A stretch of 64,000 nucleotides of DNA from JABIDZ01 sp964619405 (GTDB lineage Archaea; Iainarchaeota; Iainarchaeia; Iainarchaeales; JAAZKV01). This document shows positions 26,686 through 35,882 of this stretch, piece after piece (position 1 is the first letter of the stretch; each line of letters begins with the position of its first letter). Where the stretch lies: positions 1 to 64,000 of the forward strand of contig CAZUCF010000004.1 of the NCBI GenBank assembly GCA_964619405.1, read 5' to 3'. The translations under genes were made by a program, and so were the position numbers. The notes below the pieces were generated by a model that saw only the letters and a list, made by a program, of their open reading frames with translations, had not been told where the DNA came from and made no database searches.

Positions 26686-27409
26686 ATTTCTTGCATTTAA
26701 CATACCAATCCCACGGTTCTTTTTCACTTGGAAAATACCTTTGCCCTGCTTGGAACCAGTCTTTCCACTTGTACCTTACTTTGCTTACCTCTATTTCCTT
26801 AAAACCTGTTTTCTCAAATCGATGTAATATTTCGAACCTGTAAAACGCTTTTTGTTTTTCGCCTTCAAAATTAATTGTCCCATTAAAGAAATCAATCTTG
26901 TTTTTTTTAAAAAATTCTTTTCTTGGTATTTTTAATCCCAAAGCTTTTTTTTCGTTAGCAATCATTTCTTGGTAAATATAAGATTCTATTGATGGTAAAA
27001 TACAAATGAGTGTTCCATTTTCTTTTAATAATTCAAAAGTGTTTTCAATCATTTTATTTAATTTTATTTGATTTGGTTCTAGCAAAGAGTTAACAGCTAT
27101 TACTACATCAAAAATATTTTTTTCGTTTAAATCAATAATGTTTTTTACTTCAAAAAAAACATTTTTTAATTCAGCATTTTTTTTCATTGCTTTCTCAATC
27201 ATTTTTTCAGAGTAATCCCACGCGTGAACCTCATCAAAATTTTTGCTCAGAAAAGGTATTATTTCTCCTATCCCACAACCTAATTCAACAATTTTGCCAT
27301 TAAAACTTTGTAGATCATCAAACAATGGATTACTCAAAGAATTTTTTAGTGGGCTTATCACATCATCATAATAATTTTCAGCACTGTTATTCCAATTATT
27401 ATTACTCAT
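26684..27409 (-). CDS. Class I SAM-dependent methyltransferase
   Basis: A 241-residue methyltransferase. Motif I VELGCGIGEIIPFL (about residues 36-49), an acidic residue after the next strand (VHAWDYSE), and motif IV-like FDVVIAVNSLL are present. The C-terminus is aromatic-rich (WKDWFQAGQRYFP, EPWDWYVKCKK). The substrate is unknown. The stop codon overlaps the 3' end of tRNA-Gln on the opposite strand by two bases. Confidence 0.78.
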   Translation of the reverse strand: MSNNNWNNSAENYYDDVISPLKNSLSNPLFDDLQSFNGKIVELGCGIGEIIPFLSKNFDEVHAWDYSEKMIEKAMKKNAELKNVFFEVKNIIDLNEKNIFDVVIAVNSLLEPNQIKLNKMIENTFELLKENGTLICILPSIESYIYQEMIANEKKALGLKIPRKEFFKKNKIDFFNGTINFEGEKQKAFYRFEILHRFEKTGFKEIEVSKVRYKWKDWFQAGQRYFPSEKEPWDWYVKCKK

Positions 27410-27604
27410 TAAAATATAAAATGCCTTTTCATATAAAAACTTTTTTTATTTATATAAGTTTAATAAAAAAATTAGATTTAATAATTCTAAGCAAAACAAT
27501 TTTTTAGTTTGCTTTATTTTTTTTGTTTTATATTTTTTATTAATATAATATTTTTTATTAATATAATATTTTTTATTTTAAAACTTTTCATTATTTTATT
27601 TTTT

Positions 27605-28747
27605 TTAGCTTCTTGCTATTCCTAAAAGTGTTTTTGCCATGAACCAATAAGCAGGTTTTTTTGCTAGTTTTCCAACAAATTTGCTTGGCTCGTCCATGTT
27701 GCCTTCTTGTTCCAAAAATTCTTCAATACCCTTGGCTTTTAGTTTCTCAAACAATTTGTCTATCTCATTATTATCCAAGCTATTAGCATATTTTCTTATC
27801 TTCCAATGCATTTTCAATTCTTTGTTAACATTAGACAATCTTTTTTCGTAATCACTTAATTTAGCCTTCTTTTTTATTGTGTCAGCAATTGTTTCCCCAA
27901 GAATGTTCCCTGCTTTCATTCCGAAAACAATTCCTCCCCCTGTACTTGCTTTTACTTGGAAGGCCGCGTCTCCAACGAGAGCAATATTATCTTTTTGTAT
28001 TTCTTCTAATGGTAAACCATATGGTATTAATGATGATTTTGTTGAAAAAACTTTTGCATCAGGAATTTTTTGTGTTATAAATTCTTTAAAATTAGTTGTA
28101 ATGTTTTCTCCAAGAATGTTTCCCAAACCAATTCTTGCTTTTTTTTCATTAATGGGGATAACCCATGCAAAAAAACCTTTTGCGAAATCACCCAAGTATA
28201 ATTGCGCGTATTCTTTTTCAAAGTTTCCTATACAATTAGCTTGTATTGTGTGAACAAAATTTTCTCTTGTTGTTCTTAAACCAATTAAATGTCTAACCGT
28301 TGAGTTTACTCCGTCTGCTCCAACAATGTACTCTGCTTTACGCATTTCTCCTCTTTCATTAGATTGAACAAACAAAGTGTTTTTTCTAATATCTAAGAGC
28401 TTTGTGTTTGTTGAAACATGAATATTCTTGTTCCTTGCTATTTTTAATAATTCTAAATCAAATTTTTTTCTATCAACAACATATGCTACTGTGTTTGGTC
28501 GAGTTACTTTTAATTCAACTCCGCTTGGAGAAAAAATTTTTGCTCCCCTGATTTTGTTTTGTATTACTTCATCCAAACCAAGTTTGTATTCGTCTAAACC
28601 AGTTTTTGATATTAATCCTGAACAATTTTCAGGAGTCCCTACTTGTTCATGTTCTTCTAAAACAATAGAATCAAAGCCCTCTTCTTTTAATTTTATTGCT
28701 GTTGCCAATCCAGCTGGTCCCGCACCAATAATTGCTACAGTATTCAT
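27605..28747 (-). CDS. Geranylgeranyl reductase family FAD-dependent oxidoreductase
   Basis: A 380-residue flavoprotein. The N-terminal dinucleotide fold carries AIIGAGPAGLATAIKL, then the family-specific PENCSGLIS motif around residue 41, and a second FAD-binding block ALVGDAAFQVKASTGGGI (about 255-275). In archaea these enzymes saturate the isoprenoid chains of membrane lipids (digeranylgeranylglycerophospholipid reductase). The close neighbour uppS also acts on isoprenoids. Confidence 0.87.
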   Translation of the reverse strand: MNTVAIIGAGPAGLATAIKLKEEGFDSIVLEEHEQVGTPENCSGLISKTGLDEYKLGLDEVIQNKIRGAKIFSPSGVELKVTRPNTVAYVVDRKKFDLELLKIARNKNIHVSTNTKLLDIRKNTLFVQSNERGEMRKAEYIVGADGVNSTVRHLIGLRTTRENFVHTIQANCIGNFEKEYAQLYLGDFAKGFFAWVIPINEKKARIGLGNILGENITTNFKEFITQKIPDAKVFSTKSSLIPYGLPLEEIQKDNIALVGDAAFQVKASTGGGIVFGMKAGNILGETIADTIKKKAKLSDYEKRLSNVNKELKMHWKIRKYANSLDNNEIDKLFEKLKAKGIEEFLEQEGNMDEPSKFVGKLAKKPAYWFMAKTLLGIARS

Positions 28748-28825
28748 ATTATAGAATTAGTTTGTTTAATCTTATTAAATTATCTTAATTATTAAAAAGC
28801 ATTTTTTTCAATGATTTGTTATAAA

Positions 28826-31405
28826 TTATTTTTTGTATTTCCAATTAACTCTTTTTTCTTTTGGTTTGAATAACTTGCTTTTAACTTTTTCAACAGGATT
28901 GTTTTTTCCCAAACCATTCTTTTTTCCAACAACAACAATTCCTACTATGCCAATTATAACAATTAAAAGTATTACAATTATTACTATTATTATTGTCCAA
29001 TCAGCTCTTGACAATTCTACTTTTTCATCAGCATTAATTATTATTGGTGGGCTTTTATATTCGTTTATCAAATTTGATTCTAAAATATCATTTGCTTTTT
29101 CTTCGCTAACATCAAAACTATAATAAATTTTTGTAGTTTCTCTTGGCACAATAAATTCTATTATTGGATCGTCTTCAATAATACTAAATTCTATGTTTGA
29201 AAATATTTTTGATGCGCTATCAACAAGCTCTTTTGGGATTATTTCAATTATTTTATAATCTTGGCCTTCAAGATTAAAACTAATTTCTATTTGTACTTTG
29301 TAGGCTTCACCAATCTTTATTATTGATAATTTTCTTGTGGCATTTCCATTCAAAATATTATTTTTTGCTTGTTCTAATTGTTCTTGTGTTAAACCCGTTC
29401 CTGAAAAATAAAATCCAATATTATCTTTTTCAAAATTATAATCATCGCTTCCAACATTACTAAAAACAATGCTTGCATTTATATTATTGTAAATTGTTTT
29501 GGCTTCATCTGCTTTTGTTTTTGAATTATTATTAATTATTTGTTCTGCTTCTTTTAACAAATTGTCTGCTCTTTCTTTTTCACTTAACAAATTATTGTCT
29601 AATTTTAATCCTCTGTCAGAATAATATTTTATTAAATCTTCAACAATGATTTTTCTTGCTTTTGCATCATTAATTGCTTTTAATATTTGTTGTTCTTCTG
29701 TAAGAGTATTTTCTATTGTAATGTTGATTGTTTTGCTTGCTTGGTTTCCTGCTTCATCAATTGCTGTCACTTTTAACAAGTGTGTTCCGTTAACTATTTT
29801 TGTTGTGTCTAAATTAAAATAATATTTTGTTCCACTTTTCATTGAATTATATTTTACTCCGTTTAATTCGAATTCAACAGTTTTAATAGTTCTATTATCA
29901 GTTATTGTTGCAGAAATTTCTTTTGTTTCTTTTAATGTTGAATCAATGCTATTCCATTGTATTGTTGGTGATTCGTTGTCAATGTAAATGGTTTTTGTTT
30001 TTGTTTCAACATTTTTTGCTATACACTGGAATTCAATCCTCTCATTATTTCCACTCACACTAAAATTTTCTTCAATATAAGATGTGTCATCTTCTTCATC
30101 ACTCAAATTTTGTGTTGTTTCCCAACCACTATCATAATACCTGTATTTGATTCTTGCATCATCAACATCTTCTTCCCAACTACAACTTATTAATAAATTG
30201 TCTCCGGTTTTAGCATTTTCTATGCTTGTTCCGTTTCTCTTAATAGTTAAATCGCATGAACATGATTGTGGTGTTCCGTTAATAGTTGAACTAAAAGCAC
30301 TTTCATTTCCAGCATTATCAATTGTTGTTACTTTGAATGCGTAACTCGTTCCATTTGTTAGGCCGGTAATTGTTTTGTTTGTGTTGCTTGTTGTAGCATA
30401 AAATTCTCCATTTTTATATACTTTGTATTCTTTGTTTCCTGATAAATTATCTGCTGTTGGTGCACTCCAACTAAGAATAATTTCGGTATTGCCTGATTCA
30501 ATACTCAATCCTGTTGGTGCGCTTGGTAAAGTATTATCATATTTTACATCTACTTGTGAAATATTACTTATTTTTCCAACTTTGTCTTCTAATTTTACAT
30601 AAATTGTTTTTGTTCCATCGCTTGTATTACAATCATTTCCTGTTGTAATGTTGAATGTATTAACCGAATCTGATGTGTGTGTTATTTCTGTCCAAGTATC
30701 ATCATTGTTACAAGAAAAATACCATTTGCTCGGATTAGTTTCTATTTTTGTTATATTGAATGTTGGTGTTTCATTGTTAGTATAATTTGTTCCTGTTGTC
30801 AAACTACTTATTTGTGGTGCAATAGTGTCAACAATAAAAGAAATTGTTTGTGTTGATTTATTTCCTAAAATATCATTAGCATCTACTGTGAGGGTATTTG
30901 TGCCTTCATTAAAATCCATATTGATTGTTTGAGGACTTGAAGTTAAAACAAATTTTTGATTATTTAGTTGGTATGAATTGGAATCAATTCCTGAATCATC
31001 ATCAAGTGTTATTGTTACGTTAATTCTATTTGTATAATAATAATTTCCATCAGATATATTTTCAATAATTATTGTTGGGCTAGTCGTATCCAAAATAATT
31101 GAATCTGTAACTTTTGAATAGATATTATTTCTTTCAATGTGCAATGATATTATTTTTTCTCCATCCTCGCCAATAAGTGTTGAAGTCTCGTCATGAGTTC
31201 CAGTTAAAACAGGTGTCCAAGTACATCCAGAATTTGAATCTGAATAATTAACACAAATATTTGAATCAGCATCTAAAACAAGTTGTAGACTAATACTAGT
31301 GTTTGAAGTGCGAGCTTCACCCGAATTAATAGTTATGCTGTCTGCAGCAAAAACGCCCCCAATAATAAAAAAAAGTAAAAATAATACTAAAATTTTGTTT
31401 TTCAA
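28826..31405 (-). CDS. Secreted Ig-like/FN3 surface protein with C-terminal anchor
   Basis: An 859-residue envelope protein starting at TTG 31405 with a GGGTG ribosome binding site and a TATA-like GTATAAAAAC some 50 bp upstream. A classical signal peptide (cleavage near VFA-ADS) is followed by bacterial-type Ig-like domains (for example FIVDTIAPQISSL), a fibronectin type III domain (about residues 295-380, APTGLSIESGNTEIILSW to the AFKVTTIDNAGNES block), a Cys-rich stretch, another Ig-like domain and a helical segment rich in E/K. A transmembrane helix (about 803-828) and a basic cytoplasmic tail end the protein. Adhesin or envelope function is inferred. Confidence 0.8.
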   Translation of the reverse strand: MKNKILVLFLLFFIIGGVFAADSITINSGEARTSNTSISLQLVLDADSNICVNYSDSNSGCTWTPVLTGTHDETSTLIGEDGEKIISLHIERNNIYSKVTDSIILDTTSPTIIIENISDGNYYYTNRINVTITLDDDSGIDSNSYQLNNQKFVLTSSPQTINMDFNEGTNTLTVDANDILGNKSTQTISFIVDTIAPQISSLTTGTNYTNNETPTFNITKIETNPSKWYFSCNNDDTWTEITHTSDSVNTFNITTGNDCNTSDGTKTIYVKLEDKVGKISNISQVDVKYDNTLPSAPTGLSIESGNTEIILSWSAPTADNLSGNKEYKVYKNGEFYATTSNTNKTITGLTNGTSYAFKVTTIDNAGNESAFSSTINGTPQSCSCDLTIKRNGTSIENAKTGDNLLISCSWEEDVDDARIKYRYYDSGWETTQNLSDEEDDTSYIEENFSVSGNNERIEFQCIAKNVETKTKTIYIDNESPTIQWNSIDSTLKETKEISATITDNRTIKTVEFELNGVKYNSMKSGTKYYFNLDTTKIVNGTHLLKVTAIDEAGNQASKTINITIENTLTEEQQILKAINDAKARKIIVEDLIKYYSDRGLKLDNNLLSEKERADNLLKEAEQIINNNSKTKADEAKTIYNNINASIVFSNVGSDDYNFEKDNIGFYFSGTGLTQEQLEQAKNNILNGNATRKLSIIKIGEAYKVQIEISFNLEGQDYKIIEIIPKELVDSASKIFSNIEFSIIEDDPIIEFIVPRETTKIYYSFDVSEEKANDILESNLINEYKSPPIIINADEKVELSRADWTIIIVIIVILLIVIIGIVGIVVVGKKNGLGKNNPVEKVKSKLFKPKEKRVNWKYKK

Positions 31406-31781
31406 TCAAACACCCATAAAATTTAAACTTAATAATTTTTGAAAGAAAGAGTTTTTATACTTTGTGAAAACTTTTTTTGAAAAATATTTGGTTTTGAGAT
31501 GATTTATTGAATTATGTATGTGTTTGTCTTCTATTAAATTTTTTAAAACCAATTTTTTTGTTTTCTTTTGCTAGCAATAATAGTTTTTCCCTTGCGTTCA
31601 ACATTTTAACTTTTTTTCTAACAAATCAATGTTTTTTTCTATAAATAAAACAATTTGAATCATATTTAATCAATAATGGTTTGTATAATTAAAGTTTTAA
31701 TTATGTTTTTTTAATGACCTTTTTCAAACCACTTTGTTTGCACCACTACAATTATAATACTCTAATAACATTATTTGTTTT
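31406..31781. other. Divergent intergenic region with two promoters
   Basis: This 376-bp gap separates divergent genes. It holds a TATA-like element for the minus-strand surface protein (about 31452-31462) and TATAATACTCTAA (about 31751-31765) upstream of ATG 31782 on the plus strand, which resembles the TTATACTCTAA at 9491-9501. I see no other gene or RNA. Confidence 0.5.
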
Positions 31782-32273
31782 ATGTTATTGAATATTCTTT
31801 GGCTTGTATTACTTACTTTTGTTCCTACTTTAGAGTTAAGGTGGAGTATTCCTATTGGTATTTATTCTGGTGTAATAGAAACTCCTTTTTTTACTTTCAC
31901 TGGTTTTGGAATGAACCCTGTACAAGTATTATTAATTTGTATTCTTGCGAACATATTGTTAGGCCCAATAGCCTATTTTTTTGCTACTAGGATAGTATTC
32001 TTTTTTACTAGGATTAGTTTCATAAAAAAATTGTATGATTGGTGGTGTTCTAAGTTGTTAAAGAAAAAGGATTTTGTTGACAAGTATGGCATATTAGCAA
32101 TAATTTTTTTTGTTGGAATGCCTTTACCTGGTTCTGGCTCGTGGGGCGGAGCTTTTTCGGCTTCAATATTAAACATCAGATTCAGAGATTATTTGATTGG
32201 TAATACTATTGGTGTTATTATTGCAGGAACAATAATATTTTTGTTAACAATGGGTATTTTTTCTTTTATTTAG
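31782..32273 (+). CDS. Small multidrug-export family membrane protein (COG2426-like)
   Basis: A 163-residue membrane protein with four hydrophobic segments. ELRWSIPIGIYSG near residue 18 and GMPLPGSGSWGGAFSASIL near residue 113 match the conserved E-L-R-x-(A/S)-I-P and P-L-P-G-x-G-x-W blocks of the small multi-drug export family (PF06695). The transport function of the family is poorly supported experimentally. Confidence 0.75.
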   Translation: MLLNILWLVLLTFVPTLELRWSIPIGIYSGVIETPFFTFTGFGMNPVQVLLICILANILLGPIAYFFATRIVFFFTRISFIKKLYDWWCSKLLKKKDFVDKYGILAIIFFVGMPLPGSGSWGGAFSASILNIRFRDYLIGNTIGVIIAGTIIFLLTMGIFSFI

Positions 32274-32297
32274 TTTAAATTAGTCTTTCTTTTATTT

Positions 32298-32405
32298 AAA
32301 TTATTTTATTTTTATAAATTATTTTATGTTTGTAAATTATTTTATGTTTGTAAATTATTTTATGTTTATAAATTATTTTATTTTTATAAATTATTTTATT
32401 TTAAT
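32298..32405. repeat. 18-bp tandem repeat
   Basis: Six 18-bp units (AAATTATTTTATGTTTGT and variants) run from 32298 to 32405. They fill the gap between convergent genes, and the stop codon of the radical SAM gene (32391-32393) falls inside the last unit. Confidence 0.9.
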
Positions 32406-33602
32406 TTTACATTCTATTTCATTATTAATATTTTTTCCTTCAACATATTTTTTGTGTAAGTTTTCTAAAGTATTAACATCTAATTCTTCTAAAAATTTCA
32501 TAAAACAATCTCGTCTGTGACATGATGGTGAACAAAATTTGCAATCATCATCTGGTAATTTTGAAACTGTTTCTAATCTTTCTTTGTTAAGCCATAATTC
32601 TTTTAATGGTTTTTCTAGAATATTTCCAAAATGTTTTACTCCTTGGTAAGTTCTGTGTCCGCAAACATATAAATTACAATCTGGCCCAATGCATGCCCAA
32701 AAATTATGATTATAACATTTTTTTCCTCTTGAATAAAAAGCATTATTTTCTTTTTGATCAGCCGAATCAAGGTCTTCATCAGAGTAAGCAAACCAAACCC
32801 TAAATTTTTCGTTTTCTAATTCTTTTGCTTTTTGTTTTTGTTCTTGAATTTCTTTTATTATTGGTTTTATTGTTTCAGGGTAAGCGAAATCAACCCTAAA
32901 TATTATGTTGTCGGCTCCTGTTTCTTTAACTTTTTTTGTTGCTTCAAATATTTCCATGTGGTTTTGTTGTCCTATAACATAGCTCACATCTATTCTCAAG
33001 TTACTTTTTGTTTTATCTCTTTTTTTGGATAATTCTTTTAAATTATTTATTGTTCTTTCAAAGCCATCCACTTTTTTTAAGTCAAAAAAAGTTTCTTTTG
33101 TTCCTGCATCAAGACTCAAATTTATTTTATCTGCTTTTAAAACATAATCAAGATATTTTTTTCCTTCTTTTGAATTTTTATCTAACCATAAACCATTTGT
33201 GTATAATATAACTTTTTTCCCTATGTCCTTGAAAATTTTTATTCCATAAATAGTGTCTGGGTTTAATAATGGTTCGCCTGTTGTTCCACAAAATTTAACG
33301 GTTTCAATTGTTAAACCATTAATTTCAAATTCATTAATTCTTTGAGCTATTTTTTCCATTGCTTTTTTATCCATTATATTTGGAAGTCTTTCATTTGTTA
33401 AAGCTAAACCAAAACAATGTTTGCATTTTAGATTGCAAATTGATGTTGGTTGTAATTCTATTTCATATGGAGCAGGGTTATTTCCGTTTAATACATCTTT
33501 TACTATTGTGTAATGATCATTAAACAATTGTTTTTCATAATCAAATGGGGCTTCATTTCTTTTAAATAGTTTTACAAAATTTTCTTCTACATTTTTTTCC
33601 AT
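32391..33602 (-). CDS. Radical SAM/SPASM domain protein
   Basis: A 403-residue radical SAM enzyme. The [4Fe-4S] motif is CNLKCKHC (Cys56, Cys60, Cys63), followed by KFCGTTGEPLLNP, the G-G-E-P-like SAM-binding block. A C-terminal Cys-rich SPASM region (CYNHNFWACIGPDCNLYVC, then CKFCSPSCHRRDC) would bind auxiliary clusters. SPASM enzymes often modify peptides or proteins, but no small peptide substrate gene is seen alongside. The last residues are encoded by the 18-bp tandem repeat. A palindrome 55 bp upstream may control it. Confidence 0.83.
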   Translation of the reverse strand: MEKNVEENFVKLFKRNEAPFDYEKQLFNDHYTIVKDVLNGNNPAPYEIELQPTSICNLKCKHCFGLALTNERLPNIMDKKAMEKIAQRINEFEINGLTIETVKFCGTTGEPLLNPDTIYGIKIFKDIGKKVILYTNGLWLDKNSKEGKKYLDYVLKADKINLSLDAGTKETFFDLKKVDGFERTINNLKELSKKRDKTKSNLRIDVSYVIGQQNHMEIFEATKKVKETGADNIIFRVDFAYPETIKPIIKEIQEQKQKAKELENEKFRVWFAYSDEDLDSADQKENNAFYSRGKKCYNHNFWACIGPDCNLYVCGHRTYQGVKHFGNILEKPLKELWLNKERLETVSKLPDDDCKFCSPSCHRRDCFMKFLEELDVNTLENLHKKYVEGKNINNEIECKIKIK

Positions 33603-33656
33603 TTAATTTATGTAGTGTTCTTTTTTAGTTTTATAAATTGTCAATATTTTTCAATA

Positions 33657-33671
33657 TACTCAAATTGAGTA
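33657..33671. promoter_or_regulatory. 15-bp palindrome between divergent genes
   Basis: TACTCAAATTGAGTA is a perfect inverted repeat (7-bp arms around one A) located 55 bp upstream of the radical SAM gene and 125 bp upstream of the AbrB-PhoU gene. It sits amid several TATATA-type sequences and is a plausible dimeric regulator site. Confidence 0.5.
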
Positions 33672-33795
33672 ATATATAGTATATCAAAAAATATATTATA
33701 TATTTTAATTAAAACCTTTTAGTATATAACCAGCAATATTTGGTATAGTGTATATATTGATAAGCCGTTTAAATATATCTGAATATATTATTATT

Positions 33796-34794
33796 ATGAA
33801 AAGAAAAATAATAAGGCAAGGTCATAATACTTTGACTGTTACTCTTCCAAGTGATTGGGTAAAAAAACTAAATATTAAGTCAGGTGATGAGGTAGATGTT
33901 TTTGAGGATTCAGGTAGTTTAGTAATAAATGGTAAGCAAAATGGTGAACATGATGTTGTTACATTAGATATAAATGGTTTGAGAGTCCCAATGCTTTGGC
34001 GTTTTTTTCAATCAATTTATCGTGAAGGTTATAATGAAATAAGAATTATTTTTGATCCTAGTAAAAAAGATTATGAGGGTGCTTTTAATTATTATTCTAG
34101 TCAGTTTGAGTATAAGCGTTTTGGCGAAAAGCCAGTAAAAAAATCTGCTTTAGATATGATTCACGAACTAGTACATAGATTTATTGGTGTTGAAGTTATA
34201 GATACTGGGAAAGATTATTGTGTTGTAAGAGAAATGGGTGAATTAAGTGCGAAAGAGTTTGATAATTCGCTTAGAAGAATTTTTTTGCTTTTAATTGATT
34301 TGTTTGACAAAGTTATTAATGCGATGAAGCAAAATGATGTTGGGGATATTTCAATTTGTAAGACTATTCATTTAATGGATATTAATATTGATAGATTTAT
34401 TGATTATTGTTGTAGAATAAATAATAAAATTTGTGATTCTAGTTTTCAAAAAAACAAGCCTTTAATGTTTTCTACTTTGTTTTTATTAGAAATTTTAGGT
34501 GATGAATTCAAATATGTTGCAAATCATATGGCTCGTTCTAAATCAAAGGTAAAAGATGTTGTTCCTTTTGCGGAAAGAACAAAAAAACATTTTGAGAATT
34601 ATTATAATTTGTTTTATAAGTTTGATAAAAAAGGGGTTATTGAATTTGGTGAAGAAGATTTTAGAATCTATAATGAACATTTTAATTGGAAAGAATCAAA
34701 TAACAAGGATGCAAGAAGTATAACAAGGCATTTCATGCAAATAAGTAAATTTACTTTTTGTTTAATGGAATTACGAATTGAGATGGAATATTAA
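33796..34794 (+). CDS. AbrB-PhoU transcriptional regulator
   Basis: About 332 residues from ATG 33796. The N-terminus MKRKIIRQGHNTLTVTLPSD is a SpoVT/AbrB-type swapped-hairpin DNA-binding domain (to about residue 48), and the rest is a helical PhoU-like domain. This fusion is common in archaea and is annotated as a phosphate-uptake regulator. TTTAAATATAT (33769-33779) lies about 20 bp upstream and fits a leaderless promoter; the longer frame from 33748 would include the TATA box and is rejected. No phosphate transporter is nearby. Confidence 0.82.
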   Translation: MKRKIIRQGHNTLTVTLPSDWVKKLNIKSGDEVDVFEDSGSLVINGKQNGEHDVVTLDINGLRVPMLWRFFQSIYREGYNEIRIIFDPSKKDYEGAFNYYSSQFEYKRFGEKPVKKSALDMIHELVHRFIGVEVIDTGKDYCVVREMGELSAKEFDNSLRRIFLLLIDLFDKVINAMKQNDVGDISICKTIHLMDINIDRFIDYCCRINNKICDSSFQKNKPLMFSTLFLLEILGDEFKYVANHMARSKSKVKDVVPFAERTKKHFENYYNLFYKFDKKGVIEFGEEDFRIYNEHFNWKESNNKDARSITRHFMQISKFTFCLMELRIEMEY

Positions 34795-34880
34795 TAAAAA
34801 ATTATTTTAATATTTTTAAATAGTTAATTTTGTTTTCAATAATTTTTTTATTCATATTAATTGTTTTAGTTTTTTGAAAT

Positions 34881-35861
34881 TTATTTATTATTTAAAATTG
34901 TTTCTAAATACTCCAAAAAAGTTGTTGCATAACAACCTTTTTTTAATTCAAATTCTAAAAAGAAATTATTTTTTTTAATAGTTTTTTTTATTTTTAGTTT
35001 GTTTGCGTTAAAATATGTTTCTCTTTCCAATTTTTTTAAACCAAGTTTTTTTTCAAACTCGTTTACTTCTATTGTTAATTTGTTTTTAATATTCCTTGAA
35101 GCTTTTTTTCCTTTTAAATTGTTTTTCACAAAAAACAAGATATTTTTGTGTAGAAGTTCATTCCATTTTTTTGCTTGAACTGCTTTCAACATTTGTTTCA
35201 AACTTTTTTTTTCTGTTAACAAAAAAGCTTTTTCAAAATCAACTTCTTTTTTTAACAATTCAAAAATAGGTTTTTTTGATTCAGGAATAACTTCACTATT
35301 AATTAGTTTTTCCCATTTGCCCCAATAATCATTTATTTCTTTTTTTATTTCACTACTTTTTTTAGTATCATAATCACTTTTTTCTGTTAGAAAAAATTTC
35401 AAAGCTTTTTCAAAATCTTTTGTTTCAATTAATTCTGAAAATTCTTCTATTCTCTTGTCAAACCTTTGTTTTCCAAAATAATTTGTTATAAATTCTTTTT
35501 TCCAATTAATTTTTTTAATTTTTTTTAGTTCTTCTTCATTTAATTCAACAAGAATCCTAAATTTGTTTCCATTATGTTTTCCAATATAAATTCTCTCATC
35601 GCTTCTTCCTTTGTAAGTAATATTCAATTCGTTTTCAACAATATTATCTATAGCATTTTTAGTACAAAACCATTGTTTTGTGCTAGCATTCTTATCTTTT
35701 ACGCCATTAAAACAAGCATCTCTTGGAATTCTTTTCAATAATTGTTTGTGGCTCAAACCTTTTTTTTCTACAATATAATACAAGTATTTTCCTTCTTGCC
35801 CAATTGTTGGTTTAAAAATTTCTTCTACAAAAAAAGTTTTAGCATTTAAAAAATATTTCAT
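34881..35861 (-). CDS. truD: tRNA pseudouridine synthase TruD
   Basis: About 326 residues. The TruD signature is clear: NGVKDKNASTKQWFC with catalytic Asp in G-x-K-D-K, and NYFGKQRFD in the middle. The enzyme converts uridine 13 of tRNA to pseudouridine. ATG 35861 is preferred to TTG 35873. The protein is somewhat shorter than many archaeal TruDs but retains both ends. It follows the MTA phosphorylase gene by 10-20 bp and is probably co-transcribed with it. Confidence 0.87.
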   Translation of the reverse strand: MKYFLNAKTFFVEEIFKPTIGQEGKYLYYIVEKKGLSHKQLLKRIPRDACFNGVKDKNASTKQWFCTKNAIDNIVENELNITYKGRSDERIYIGKHNGNKFRILVELNEEELKKIKKINWKKEFITNYFGKQRFDKRIEEFSELIETKDFEKALKFFLTEKSDYDTKKSSEIKKEINDYWGKWEKLINSEVIPESKKPIFELLKKEVDFEKAFLLTEKKSLKQMLKAVQAKKWNELLHKNILFFVKNNLKGKKASRNIKNKLTIEVNEFEKKLGLKKLERETYFNANKLKIKKTIKKNNFFLEFELKKGCYATTFLEYLETILNNK

Positions 35862-35882
35862 TTTAATCAACAATTTTTTTAT

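Noticed and set aside
31775..31990. Alternative frame starting at 31775
   Set aside because: It is a shifted frame of the small export family gene at 31782, which has the conserved ELR and PLPG motifs.
32326..32520. Plus-strand frame with repeated M-F-V-N-Y-F units
   Set aside because: It is produced by translating the 18-bp tandem repeat and runs antisense into the radical SAM gene; no ribosome binding site or conserved feature.
33748..33795. N-terminal extension of the AbrB-PhoU protein from ATG 33748
   Set aside because: The extension contains the probable TATA box and the AbrB domain begins properly at ATG 33796.
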